This document shows, one piece after another, positions 34,097-43,592 of a stretch of 62,533 nucleotides of DNA (within the stretch, counting starts at the first letter, position 1; each line of letters begins with the position of its first letter). The notes beneath the pieces are model-generated. The model was given only the letters and a program-made list of their open reading frames with translations. It did no database searches and was not told the DNA's origin. Origin of the DNA: Pseudarthrobacter sp. AL07 (GTDB lineage: Bacteria; Actinomycetota; Actinomycetes; Actinomycetales; Micrococcaceae); the NCBI RefSeq assembly GCF_029960665.1, contig NZ_JASBRB010000015.1, positions 1-62,533 on the forward strand. Reading direction: 5' to 3'. A program made the position numbers and the translations under genes.

Positions 34097-34911
34097 ACGG
34101 GGCACCGGTACCCGGACCCAGCTTCCACCCAGAAGCACTGGCAGGACAGGTTGTCCTGATCACCGGCGGCGGCACCGGCATCGGCCGGGCCACGGCCCTC
34201 GCCATGGCCGGGTGCGGCGCGAAACTCGTGCTCGCCGGCAGGCGGGAGGTCCTCCTCAAGGAAACCGCCGAGCTGGTCCGCCGGTCCGGCAGCGAGGCCA
34301 TCGCCGTCGCAGGTGATATCCGCGAGCCGGAGCACGCCACTGAACTTGTGGACGCCGCGCTCGCCGCCTTCGGCCGGATCGATGTCCTGGTCAATAACGC
34401 AGGAGGCCAGTTCCAGTCCCCGGCGGAGGACATCTCGCTCAACGGCTGGCGCGCCGTGCACCGGCTCTCGGTGGACTCTGTCTGGAACCTCACCCGCGAA
34501 GTGGCCACGCGGACCATGATTCCCAACCGCTCGGGCCTGCTGGTCTTTATGGCTTTCTCGCCACGGCGCGGTATCCCGGGCATGGTCCATGCGACGGCCG
34601 CACGTGCCGCCGTCGAGAATCTCGCCTCCGGGCTGGCGCTGGAGTGGAGCCGGTTTGGCATCCGCTCGGTGGCCGTCGCCCCGGGCAGCATCCTGAGCGA
34701 AGGCCTGGAGCAGTACTCCGCCGAGGCACGTTCCGAATGGGAACAGGGAGTTCCGCTTGGACGTCTCGGCCGTCCGGAAGACGTGGCAGACGTTATTACA
34801 TTCCTGGCCACCGACGCTGCGCGCTACATCACCGGAACCACCATCACCATCGACGGCGGGGCGGACGCCTGGGGCTCAGGCCGTCCCGTCCCCGCAAAGG
34901 AGCTCTCATGA
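34093..34911 (+). CDS. Short-chain reductase, PECR/DECR-like, without the usual Tyr-Lys pair
   Basis: 272 residues from a GTG overlapping the ATPase stop. The Rossmann motif TGGGTGIGRA and NNAGG are normal. Where classical members have YxxxK, this one has HATAARAAVENLASGLALEW, so Tyr is His and Lys is Arg. The same pattern occurs in peroxisomal trans-2-enoyl-CoA reductases (HSGAARAGV), and GGQFQSPAEDIS matches that group too. The likely reaction is NADPH-dependent reduction of an enoyl- or dienoyl-CoA. Next to an acyl-CoA synthetase and dehydrogenase, it fits use of an unsaturated acid. Confidence 0.75.
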   Translation: MNGAPVPGPSFHPEALAGQVVLITGGGTGIGRATALAMAGCGAKLVLAGRREVLLKETAELVRRSGSEAIAVAGDIREPEHATELVDAALAAFGRIDVLVNNAGGQFQSPAEDISLNGWRAVHRLSVDSVWNLTREVATRTMIPNRSGLLVFMAFSPRRGIPGMVHATAARAAVENLASGLALEWSRFGIRSVAVAPGSILSEGLEQYSAEARSEWEQGVPLGRLGRPEDVADVITFLATDAARYITGTTITIDGGADAWGSGRPVPAKELS

Positions 34912-36989
34912 CCTCAACCACGGACCTGCCGGTCCTCCCCGCCGCCGAGGCCTGCGACCTTGCCGCGCTGTTCGCCCCCAACGCCGTGGCCATCATCGGT
35001 GCCAGCGATGACACCCGCAAATACGGAAACTGGATCGCCGTCCAGGCGCTCAAAGGCGGCATCCCGGTCCATTTGGTGAACCGGACCAGGTCCACAGTGC
35101 TGGGCCGAACCGCCGTCCCCAGTGTCACTTCGATCGGCAGCCCCGTCGAACTGGCGGTCATCGCCGTTCCGGCAGCCGGATTCGAGGATGCCGTGGACGA
35201 CGCCCTGGCCGGAGGCGCCAAGGCCATCGTGGGAATCAGCGCGGGCCTGGGCGAGGCCGGGGGAGATGGCCTGCTGCTGCAGGAGCGCATCACGGCCAAA
35301 ATCCGTGCCGCAGGCGCCCGGCTCCTGGGTCCTAACTGTCTGGGAGTGCTGGATCACAGCAGCTCGCTGATGCTCGCCTCCAACGAGTTCCCGGTCGGCA
35401 ACATCGGCGTCATCTCCCAGAGCGGAAACCTGGCCCTGGAACTGGCCACCCTCCTGGTGGACCATGGGCTGGGCGTTTCCCGTTTCGCGTCGCTGGGCAA
35501 TCAGGCGGACCTCGACGCCGCAGATCTGATCGACGCCTTCGTGAAGCATGAGGGCACCGCGGCCATCGCCGTGTACTGCGAGGATTTCCGCGACGGCCGC
35601 CGTTTCGCCCGAGCAGCCCAGCGCGCCGCCGAGGCCGGCAAACCGGTTGTCCTGCTGACCGTCGGAGCCACGGATGCCTCGGTCCGCAACGCGAAGTCCC
35701 ACACGGGCGCCATGGTGTCCTCCGGGATTGTCGTTGAGGCTGCGTGCCGAGCCTCCGGGATCGAACAGGTCTCCTCGCCTGCCCAGATGGCGCATCTGCT
35801 CCAGGCCCTCGTCCGCAGCCGGGTACCCTCCGGCGCCCGCACCGCCGTGTTCGCCGACGGCGGCGGGCAGGCATCCGTAGCCAGCGACAACGCAGCCGAA
35901 CAGGGCCTCGACGTGGTCGAGTTCGGCGCCGCCCTGCAGTCGGCTATCGCAGCGGAACTGCCGCCGACCGCGGCGGTCAGTAATCCGGTGGACGTCGCCG
36001 GCGGCGGTGAGCAGGACATCATGTGCTTCCAACGGGTCCTGGGTCACCTAATGGCAAGCGACGACGTCGATGCCACCCTCATGAGCGGCTACTTCGGCGG
36101 ATACGGAAGCTACGGGCCCGAACTCGCGGCACGTGAAATAGAGACCGCCCGACGGATGGCCGCGGAGACGGCCGCGGGCGGCGGCACGGTACTCGTACAG
36201 ACGATGAACTGGCAGTCAGCGGCGGCCTCCGCCCTCCGCGATGGGGGCATCCCCGTCTACCGCGGCATTGAGGAGGCCGCATGGGTGCTCGGACGGCTCG
36301 CACGCCGCCGCACCGAACCGGCCACCGGCATTCCTGCCCTGCCACCTCCGGCGAAGCCCGTTGAAGATACGGGCTACTACGCCTCACGCCAGCTCCTGGC
36401 CGACGCCGGCATCCCCTTCGTAGGGGCAGCCGAGGTGTCCGGCGAGGCCCAGCTCCTGGCCGCGGCGGCCACACTGCGCTACCCGCTCGTCCTCAAGGCC
36501 CTTGGGGACGAACACAAATCCGACCGCGGCGGTGTCATCCTCAACATTGCCGACGAGGCAGCCCTGCTCGCGGCCTGGCGGGACGTCGACGCGAGGCTCG
36601 CGCCGCCGTCGTGCTCCATCGAAGAGATGGCGGACCTCGCCGCGGCGGTGGAACTGCTGGTGGGGGTCCGGCGCGATCCGCGCTTCGGGCCGCTGGTGCT
36701 GGTGGGCCTGGGCGGGGTCTTTGCCGAAATCCTCCGTGACGTGCGCTGCGCCCTCGGCCCGGTGACCGCCGCTCAGGCCAAGGACATGCTGCTGTCGTTG
36801 CGCGGCGCGGCGCTCCTGACAGGAGCCCGGGGACGGACGCCGGTGGATATCGACGCGGCGGCGGACATCGTCGCCCGGCTTTCGGCGGTAGCCGCCGCCC
36901 ACCCGGAGATCGCTGAAATCGAATGCAACCCGGTGGCCGCCATGCCCGCCGGTGCCATCGCGCTGGATGCCCGGATCGTACTCGACTGA
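34908..36989 (+). CDS. NDP-forming acyl-CoA synthetase (fused alpha-beta)
   Basis: 693 residues from the ATG at 34908. The CoA-binding domain opens APNAVAIIGASDDTRKYGNW, followed by a flavodoxin-like domain with ISQSGNLALELA and the phospho-His region AKSHTGAM. The second half is an ATP-grasp domain (YPLVLKALGDEHKSDRGGV). This family makes acyl-CoA from acid, CoA and ATP, releasing ADP. Here it would activate the imported acid. Overlaps the SDR gene by four bases. Confidence 0.9.
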   Translation: MTSTTDLPVLPAAEACDLAALFAPNAVAIIGASDDTRKYGNWIAVQALKGGIPVHLVNRTRSTVLGRTAVPSVTSIGSPVELAVIAVPAAGFEDAVDDALAGGAKAIVGISAGLGEAGGDGLLLQERITAKIRAAGARLLGPNCLGVLDHSSSLMLASNEFPVGNIGVISQSGNLALELATLLVDHGLGVSRFASLGNQADLDAADLIDAFVKHEGTAAIAVYCEDFRDGRRFARAAQRAAEAGKPVVLLTVGATDASVRNAKSHTGAMVSSGIVVEAACRASGIEQVSSPAQMAHLLQALVRSRVPSGARTAVFADGGGQASVASDNAAEQGLDVVEFGAALQSAIAAELPPTAAVSNPVDVAGGGEQDIMCFQRVLGHLMASDDVDATLMSGYFGGYGSYGPELAAREIETARRMAAETAAGGGTVLVQTMNWQSAAASALRDGGIPVYRGIEEAAWVLGRLARRRTEPATGIPALPPPAKPVEDTGYYASRQLLADAGIPFVGAAEVSGEAQLLAAAATLRYPLVLKALGDEHKSDRGGVILNIADEAALLAAWRDVDARLAPPSCSIEEMADLAAAVELLVGVRRDPRFGPLVLVGLGGVFAEILRDVRCALGPVTAAQAKDMLLSLRGAALLTGARGRTPVDIDAAADIVARLSAVAAAHPEIAEIECNPVAAMPAGAIALDARIVLD

Positions 36990-37040
36990 ACCGTTCCGCC
37001 AAGAACCAAGCAGCACCAACATACTCAAGAAAGAGGACCC

Positions 37041-38213
37041 GTGGACTTTCGCATGACTTCCCGCCAGATCGAAATCAAGCAGCGTGCAATCGCCTGGACA
37101 AACGAGATGTACCAGTACGAGCTCGACTGTGAAATGAATAACGGGCTCACGGCTGATCAGCACGCCAAGGTCAGGCAGCTGGTCATCAACCACGGGCTCG
37201 CCGCCATCAACATGCCGGCCGAGTGGGGCGGCGCAGGGCTCAGCGTGCTGGAGCACGCGATCGTCTCAGAAGAAGTGGGAAAACTGACCGGAGCACTGTG
37301 GGACACGCTGTGGCGTCCGGCCAACGCGCTGAAGGCCTGCACCCCGGCCCAGCGCGAGGAATACCTGCTCCCCGAGATCCGCGGTGAGCGCCGCGACGCC
37401 GTGGCCATCACCGAGCCGGAGGCCGGCTCGGACCCGCAGAACATCCAGACCACCGCGGTCAAGGATGGCGAGCACTACATCATCAATGGTGAAAAGCTCT
37501 TCGTAACCGTGGGGGATGCAGCGGACTTCATCCTGGTGCTCGCCAGCGTGGAGGGTGCCCCCACCATGTTCCTGGTGGACAAGGACCTACCGGGTGTCTC
37601 CGTCACCCGCACTCCGCGCTACACGCACACCTTCGTCTACGAGCACCCCGAGTTCCTTTTTGAGGACGTGCGCGTGGGGGCAGACAAGATCCTGGGCGAG
37701 ATCGGCCAGGGCTACGAACTGACGCGAGACTGGTTCGTGGAGGAACGCCTCATGATTGCCGCCCGCACCATCGGCGCCGCTGAACGGGCTACCTTGCTCG
37801 CAGCCGAGTTCGCGAAATCCCGTGTGCAGTTCGGCAAGCCCATCCTGGAATTCCAGCTCATCCAGAACATGCTCGCCAAGAACACCGTGGACATCATGAC
37901 CAACCGTGTCCTGACGTATCAGGTGGCGTGGGAAGCGGACCAGGGAATGGACCGCAAGCTCCTCAACGCCAAGGCCGCCGTCATCAAGCTGGGCGCCTCC
38001 GAGGCTTCCAACCGCTGCGTTGACAACGCACTGCAGATCTTCGGGGGCCGCGGCTACATGCGGGAAAACCCGGTGGAACGCCTGTGGCGCGAGCTCCGCG
38101 TGGACCGCATCTGGGAAGGCACCTCGGAAATCCAGACGGTCATCATCGGCAACGAAATCAACAAACGAGGCGCCGAGGGGCTGCTGGGCTACGCCGGCGC
38201 GGTGGCCCGGTGA
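37041..38213 (+). CDS. Acyl-CoA dehydrogenase
   Basis: 390 residues from a GTG with AAAGAGGA upstream. The FAD site AVAITEPEAGSDPQ, the substrate loop and the C-terminal RIWEGTSEIQ block with the probable catalytic Glu are present. Normal length. It oxidises acyl-CoA to enoyl-CoA, passing electrons to ETF. Its N-terminus (WTNEMYQYELDCEMNNG) is somewhat unlike the straight-chain enzymes, so the substrate may be branched or cyclic. Confidence 0.9.
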   Translation: MDFRMTSRQIEIKQRAIAWTNEMYQYELDCEMNNGLTADQHAKVRQLVINHGLAAINMPAEWGGAGLSVLEHAIVSEEVGKLTGALWDTLWRPANALKACTPAQREEYLLPEIRGERRDAVAITEPEAGSDPQNIQTTAVKDGEHYIINGEKLFVTVGDAADFILVLASVEGAPTMFLVDKDLPGVSVTRTPRYTHTFVYEHPEFLFEDVRVGADKILGEIGQGYELTRDWFVEERLMIAARTIGAAERATLLAAEFAKSRVQFGKPILEFQLIQNMLAKNTVDIMTNRVLTYQVAWEADQGMDRKLLNAKAAVIKLGASEASNRCVDNALQIFGGRGYMRENPVERLWRELRVDRIWEGTSEIQTVIIGNEINKRGAEGLLGYAGAVAR

Positions 38214-39001
38214 CGTCACAGGCACAAACTGCACCGCACTCAGCCGTGACCGGCCCTGCAGCCCAGGATTCCGGGCCTGAACCCCTCGTCAAAGTCCGGC
38301 GCCAGGGCAAAGTGGCGGTGGTGCAGCTCAACCGTCCCGGCAAACTCAATGCCCTGTCCACCGCGCTGGAGCAGGCTTTGCTGGACGCCCTGCAGTCGCC
38401 GGAAGTGGCGGGTGCTTCGGCGATCGTCTTCGCGGGATCGGACCGGGCCTTTTCGGCCGGTGCTGATACGTCCGAGCTGCCGGAGATGACCCCGCAGAGG
38501 ATAGCGGCCTACTACCGTGGCACCGGATCGCTGTATGAGGTCGTCTCCCGGTTGCCGCAGCCCACCGTAGCCGCGGTGTCGGGCTACTGCCTTGGCGCCG
38601 GCTTCGAGCTGGCGCTGGCCTGCGACATCCGGATCGCGGACCAGACCGCCAGCTTCGGCCTGCCTGAGGTGGGGCTCGGGATCCTGCCCAGCTCCGGCGG
38701 GCTGACCCGGCTGGTCCGTGCGGCCGGCCCGGCCATTGCCCGGGAGATCATCCTGTTCGGCGAGCGGTTCCCGGCGGCCGAGGCTCACCGCCTGGGCCTG
38801 GTCCGTGAGGTGGCGCCGGCGGGTGATGCGCTGACCGTCGCCCTTGCACGGGCTGAGTTCCTGGCGGGTCAGCCGGCCATGGCAGTGGCCTGGACCAAAG
38901 CAGCCATCGACGCCGCCGCGGAGTCTTCTGCCTCGGCGTCGATGCTCATCGAACAGCTCGCCTACGCCGCGCTCAACCGCCCCGCAGGGAATCCCGAATG
39001 A
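38210..39001 (+). CDS. Enoyl-CoA hydratase/isomerase
   Basis: 263 residues from GTG 38210 overlapping the dehydrogenase stop; the longer frame from 38084 lies within that gene. The oxyanion-hole segments are FSAGADTSEL and GYCLGAGFELALACDIRIAD, with EVGLGILPSSGG next. It hydrates enoyl-CoA to 3-hydroxyacyl-CoA in beta-oxidation. Confidence 0.9.
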   Translation: MTSQAQTAPHSAVTGPAAQDSGPEPLVKVRRQGKVAVVQLNRPGKLNALSTALEQALLDALQSPEVAGASAIVFAGSDRAFSAGADTSELPEMTPQRIAAYYRGTGSLYEVVSRLPQPTVAAVSGYCLGAGFELALACDIRIADQTASFGLPEVGLGILPSSGGLTRLVRAAGPAIAREIILFGERFPAAEAHRLGLVREVAPAGDALTVALARAEFLAGQPAMAVAWTKAAIDAAAESSASASMLIEQLAYAALNRPAGNPE

Positions 39002-39861
39002 GCGTGGGCGAATTTGAGCGGGTAGGGGTGCTCGGGTGCGGCCTCATGGGTTCAGGCATCGCGGAGGTCTGCGCCCGGGCCGGTTCCGGCGTTGTGGTTG
39101 TTGAAGCCAACGACGCCGCCGTGGCCGCCGGGCGCAAGCGCCTCACAGCGTCCATGGACAAGGCGGTGGCCTCCGGTCGTCTGGACGCCGCGGACAGGGA
39201 CGAGGCGCTGGCCCGGATCAGTTTTGGCACCGACATCGAGGCGTTCGCGGACCGCCTCCTGGTCATCGAGGCCGTCCCGGAAATCATGGACCTCAAACTC
39301 GACGCGTTCCGGCGCATCGACGCCGTCATCCAGGATCCCGAGACGATCCTGGCCTCCAACACCTCCTCCATGCCCATCGGCCGCATCGCCGCGGCAACCC
39401 GGCGGCCGGAAAACGTCCTGGGAGTGCACTTTTTCAACCCGGCACCCGTCCAGTCCCTGGTGGAACTGGTCACCGGCCTGCAAACAAGCAGCAGGACCCT
39501 GGCGCGGGCCAGCGCTTTCGCGGCAGGTCTCGGCAAGGAAGTCATTGTGGCCAAGGACCGGGCAGGGTTCGTGGTCAATGCCCTCCTGATCCCCTATCTG
39601 CTGTCCGCCATCCGCATGGTGGAGGCAGGCCACGCCAGCGCTGCCGACATTGATACCGGCATGGTGGCCGGCTGCGCACATCCAATGGGTCCCCTGAAAC
39701 TGACGGACCTGGTGGGGCTGGACACGACGCTGCACGTGGCCGCTGCACTGTACGAGGAATTCAAGGAACCGCACTACGCCCCGCCGCCGCTGCTCCTGCG
39801 CATGGTGGAGGCAGGCATGCTGGGCCGCAAGAGCGGGCGCGGTTTCTATGACTACGGGTGA
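38998..39861 (+). CDS. 3-hydroxyacyl-CoA dehydrogenase
   Basis: 287 residues, the length of the short monofunctional enzyme. The NAD motif is VLGCGLMGSGIAEVCARAG. NTSSMPIG and the His in VHFFNPAPV form the active site. The C-terminal domain ends RKSGRGFYDYG. It oxidises the 3-hydroxyacyl-CoA made by the previous enzyme. No thiolase gene follows, so the last step must be encoded elsewhere or the pathway ends differently. Confidence 0.92.
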   Translation: MSVGEFERVGVLGCGLMGSGIAEVCARAGSGVVVVEANDAAVAAGRKRLTASMDKAVASGRLDAADRDEALARISFGTDIEAFADRLLVIEAVPEIMDLKLDAFRRIDAVIQDPETILASNTSSMPIGRIAAATRRPENVLGVHFFNPAPVQSLVELVTGLQTSSRTLARASAFAAGLGKEVIVAKDRAGFVVNALLIPYLLSAIRMVEAGHASAADIDTGMVAGCAHPMGPLKLTDLVGLDTTLHVAAALYEEFKEPHYAPPPLLLRMVEAGMLGRKSGRGFYDYG

Positions 39862-40897
39862 GGGAGCAACATCCGTGAAGGCCGTGAGGGACGCCAGTGA
39901 AGCGTTCCAGGTCCGGAACACCGGCTTCGATCCGATGGGCCCTGTGGTGTGCTCCAAAGTTGTGGGGTCCGGCCGCACGGTGAACTACATCGACGACGGC
40001 GGCGCCGGGGCTGTCCCGCTGCTTTTCCTCGGCGGCGCAGGAACAACCGTCAGGGCCTTCAGGCTCCTGGAGTTCGCCCGGTCCTTCCGGCACGAATTGG
40101 GGATCCGAGTGGTGTCTGTAGAGCGCAATGGGCTGGGGCAGAGCGTGTTCGATCCCGCCGTCGGATTGGATGAGTACGCCGCGGACGTGTGGTCCCTGCT
40201 GGACACCCTGGGCATCGGGCAAGTCTCCGTCCTCGCGATTTCCGGTGGCGGACCCTACGCCGCCGCGATCATCGCGGCGCGCCCGGCGCAGGTCCGGTCC
40301 CTGCATCTGGCCTGCGCCTTCGCTGAGAGGCCCGAGCGCACGGACGCGCTGATGGAGGCGGACACTGTTGCTGCGGACCCGGTGGCCTGGTGGAGGTTCC
40401 CGGCCGACAGTTCTGTCCACTCCATTCCCGGTTTCGTTGACTCGGTGATCGAGGAAGCCACACGGGGACTCTTCGCGAAGGGGCGCGACGTTCCGCCCGA
40501 CGGGCTGAGCCAGGCCTTTCGCCTGTACGAATCCGAGCCGCTTCGGGACCTGACCTCGGTCCAGGCCCCGGCGTTCCTGTATTGGGGGAGTGCAGACGAG
40601 CTGGTCCCGCTGGAACAGATGGGGCGCTGGACAGCTGCCCTTGCCGGGACCGCAATGGTGGAACGGGTCTACCTGGACGAGGGCCACGATGTGCAGTACC
40701 GCCACTGGGACCAGATCCTGGCCGATGTGAAGTTCCTCGGTGGGCGCATCGTGGCCAGCCGCGGCGGGCGGACCCAGCTGATCGTGCCCGAGGAGGAAGC
40801 AGAATTCCTCGCAGCGGGTGGCATTCTTGGCATCGCCGCCTGGCAAAGGCCCACGGACGCGCCGCCTGAGCCCTTCCGGGGTCCGACGCTTCGCTGA
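39848..40897 (+). CDS. Alpha/beta hydrolase of the acyl-CoA cluster
   Basis: 349 residues, overlapping the dehydrogenase end by 14 bases. LLFLGGAGTTVRAF gives the oxyanion region, VLAISGGGPYAA holds the nucleophilic Ser, and GSADELVP and DEGHDVQY supply the Asp and His. A full catalytic triad is therefore likely. It might hydrolyse an ester or amide in the imported compound, or a thioester, in place of a thiolase. The last gene of the run. Confidence 0.82.
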   Translation: MTTGEGATSVKAVRDASEAFQVRNTGFDPMGPVVCSKVVGSGRTVNYIDDGGAGAVPLLFLGGAGTTVRAFRLLEFARSFRHELGIRVVSVERNGLGQSVFDPAVGLDEYAADVWSLLDTLGIGQVSVLAISGGGPYAAAIIAARPAQVRSLHLACAFAERPERTDALMEADTVAADPVAWWRFPADSSVHSIPGFVDSVIEEATRGLFAKGRDVPPDGLSQAFRLYESEPLRDLTSVQAPAFLYWGSADELVPLEQMGRWTAALAGTAMVERVYLDEGHDVQYRHWDQILADVKFLGGRIVASRGGRTQLIVPEEEAEFLAAGGILGIAAWQRPTDAPPEPFRGPTLR

Positions 40898-41067
40898 CCC
40901 AGATCGTACCTTCACTGGCGCTCCGGTCCGGTGCCTCTCCATAACAAGTGTTTGTAAAGGGTTTCAGGTTCGGGACGGACTGCATTACCTTTCTCCTATG
41001 GCCATGGGCAGGCAACGGTGCTCTGACCCCTTACAGGAATTTCTGCTCAGAAGGAGTGGGATAGGTC

Positions 41068-41808
41068 ATGAATCAACGAACCAAAATATTCCTTGCCCTG
41101 ATCGTCGTGTTGCTGATAGCTGGCGGGGCGGCATTTCTGGTCTCCGAGAACACCAAAAGGAGTAGGGCCGGGGAGTACAGTCCGCTGATCAACCCTGCCG
41201 ACTTCAGCACCAAAATCACCAATAACTACTTCTCCCTCCCCGCCGGCAAAAAAATGACTTACGAGACCACCACCGCGCAGGGAAACGTCACCGAAAGGAT
41301 TGAAGTCGAAATCCTGCAGGAAACCAAAACCATAGAGGGCGTTGAGGCGGTCATCTATCTGGACAGGGAATACAAAAACGGGCAGTTGGTCGAGGAAACC
41401 CGGGATTACCTGGCACAACATAAAAACGGTGACGTGTGGTACTTCGGCGAGGACGTGAACAACTACTGGAATGGGATGCTGATGGACCACTCCGGCAGCT
41501 TTATCCACGGAAAAGACGGGGCAAAAGCCGGTATCTGGATGAAGGCCGAACAACGGGTTGGCGACTCCTATCGGCAGGAATTTTACATTGGCAATGCAGA
41601 AGATATCCGGGACACCGTCGCTACCGGCGAGACCGTCACCACGAAAACCCGCGTCTACTCCGACTGCGTCAAGGTTTACGACTGGACGCCGCTTGAAAAG
41701 AATGCGCGGGAGCATAAGTATTACTGCCCCGAGGTCGGTGCACTGGTCCTTACCGAGGACCTGCAGTCAGGACAACGGTCAGAACTCGTGAAGGTTGTCC
41801 AGCCGTAG
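41068..41808 (+). CDS. Membrane-anchored external protein of unknown function
   Basis: 246 residues with AAGGAG upstream. An N-terminal membrane helix (about 8-27) is followed by an external domain. The domain begins with INPADFSTKITNNYFSLPAG and has VWYFGEDVNNYW in the middle, a combination found in uncharacterised secreted proteins. There are two Cys (SDC and YYC) that could pair. Base composition is visibly lower in GC than the neighbours, which may point to separate origin. No function assigned. Confidence 0.75.
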   Translation: MNQRTKIFLALIVVLLIAGGAAFLVSENTKRSRAGEYSPLINPADFSTKITNNYFSLPAGKKMTYETTTAQGNVTERIEVEILQETKTIEGVEAVIYLDREYKNGQLVEETRDYLAQHKNGDVWYFGEDVNNYWNGMLMDHSGSFIHGKDGAKAGIWMKAEQRVGDSYRQEFYIGNAEDIRDTVATGETVTTKTRVYSDCVKVYDWTPLEKNAREHKYYCPEVGALVLTEDLQSGQRSELVKVVQP

Positions 41809-42005
41809 CCAAAGAGGTCGCGTCGGGCCACCCCGGGACTTCGCGATTGAAGCCTGCCGTGGCGGCCTTGACCTGCTCACTGGTGATGGCAGCGGCCACG
41901 GTCACGGGCACCGATTCGCCGTCGTCCGCACCTCCCACCCACGCGTTGGTCACGAACGACCCTTCGACAGGCCCGACCACCGGGCTTGCTGCCATGGGGG
42001 AGGCT

Positions 42006-43592
42006 CTACCGCGCCACCAGCCCCGGCACCCCGTCCTGGACCGCGAAGGTGGCCTTCGTGGAAACCGGTGCGCCCGGCGTCGTGACGTGATCGAGCACCC
42101 GGAAGTCCGCCGTGAGGGCGTCCTTGGTGATCTTCGTGTTCACGTAGCCGCGGTTGTCGTTGTAGAACTTCAGATGCGGGTTCCAGGCCTGAACCGGGTC
42201 CGCCGTCGAGCCTGACCCGTCGCCGGTGGAGGAGATGGAGGTGCAGACGAGTTCCGAGCCCACCACGGGGGAGGCGGGGTCCTTGTAGTCGACCTTGATG
42301 TCGTTGGCCCAGTTGCGGTGCACGTCGCCGGTGAGGACCACGGCGTTTCGGACGTTGGCGTCCACCCACCCCTGGGTGATGCGGCGGCGTGAGGCGGCGT
42401 AGCCGTCCCAGCCGTCCATGGAGACGTCGTCGATCTCGGGCGCGGCGTTCCGGTCCCTTTCGGCGAAAAACACCTGCTGGCCCAGGATGTCCCAGCGCTG
42501 GGTGGAGTCCCGGAAACCGTCCAGCAGCCACTTTTCCTGGTCGGCGCCGGTGATGGTGCGGTCCTCGGCGAGGCGTTCGGTGACGTTTTTCTTCCAGCCG
42601 TCGCCGGCGAGCTGGTCGTCGCGGTACTGCCGGGTGTCCATCATGTGGAAGTTGGCGAGCTGGCCCCATTGGATGGTGCGGTAGATCTTCATATCGAACC
42701 CGGCCGGCACGGAGGACGCCCGCAGCGGCATGTTCTCGTAGTAGGCCTGGAATGCGGCGGTTCGGCGCTGCCGGAACCGCTCGGTGGTGTCGTTGAGCTG
42801 GTTGGTGTCCTTGTTCTCGGGGATGTCGTCCGCCCAATTGTTGTCCACCTCGTGGTCATCCCAGACCACCAGCCATGGTGCGACGGCGTGCGCGGCCTGC
42901 AGGTCGGCGTCGGACTTGTACTGTGCGTGCCGCTGCCGGTACCCGGCCAGGCTGACGGTCTCGGGTCCCTGGTGGTCGCGCGGGTTGCCGCCGCCGATCA
43001 CGTAGCTGTCCTTCTTGTACTCGTAGATGTAGTCACCCAGGTGCAGGACCAGGTCCGGGTGGTCCTGGGCCAGCCGCGAGTAGGCAGTGAAGTAGCCGTG
43101 CTCAAACTGCGAGCAGCTCGCGAACGCCATGGCCAGAGCCGCGGGCGTCTCATGCGGCGCCGGGCTGGTGAGTGTGCGGCCCACCACGCTGACGTGCTTG
43201 CCAGTGCGGAAACGGTAGAAGTACTCTCGCCCCGGCCGCAGGCCTTTGAGTTCGACGTGGACAGAGTGCGCGGTTTCGATCCCGGCGTGCTCGACGCCGC
43301 GGGCCACCACCATGCGCATGCTCGCGTCCTCCGCGACTTCCCACGCCACGGCGACGTTGCGGGAGGGCATGCCACCCAGGCCGTCCTCGGCAATCGGGTC
43401 CACCGCGAGGCGGGTCCAGATCACGAAGCCGTCCGGCCACGGCTCGCCGGAGGCGATGCCCAGCAGGAACGGATCGGCGCGGAGGCCGGCGTCGTCCGCT
43501 GTAGAAACGGCGACGGCGGCACCCGGCCAGGCCGCGACGAGCCCGGCCCCGAGGCCAGCGGAAAGGAGGGATCTGCGCGAAATGTTGTCCAT
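42006..43592 (-). CDS. phoD: PhoD-type alkaline phosphatase/phosphodiesterase
   Basis: 528 residues. A Tat signal (SRRSLLSAG) precedes the N-terminal fibronectin-like domain (FLLGIASGEPWPDGFVIWTRL). The phosphatase domain shows FASCSQFEHGYF, LVLHLGDYIYEY, VVWDDHEVDNNW and VLTGDVHRNW, with the metal ligands of the PhoD family. It is exported folded and releases phosphate from esters outside the cell. It stands alone; no Pho box was identified. Confidence 0.93.
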   Translation of the reverse strand: MDNISRRSLLSAGLGAGLVAAWPGAAVAVSTADDAGLRADPFLLGIASGEPWPDGFVIWTRLAVDPIAEDGLGGMPSRNVAVAWEVAEDASMRMVVARGVEHAGIETAHSVHVELKGLRPGREYFYRFRTGKHVSVVGRTLTSPAPHETPAALAMAFASCSQFEHGYFTAYSRLAQDHPDLVLHLGDYIYEYKKDSYVIGGGNPRDHQGPETVSLAGYRQRHAQYKSDADLQAAHAVAPWLVVWDDHEVDNNWADDIPENKDTNQLNDTTERFRQRRTAAFQAYYENMPLRASSVPAGFDMKIYRTIQWGQLANFHMMDTRQYRDDQLAGDGWKKNVTERLAEDRTITGADQEKWLLDGFRDSTQRWDILGQQVFFAERDRNAAPEIDDVSMDGWDGYAASRRRITQGWVDANVRNAVVLTGDVHRNWANDIKVDYKDPASPVVGSELVCTSISSTGDGSGSTADPVQAWNPHLKFYNDNRGYVNTKITKDALTADFRVLDHVTTPGAPVSTKATFAVQDGVPGLVAR

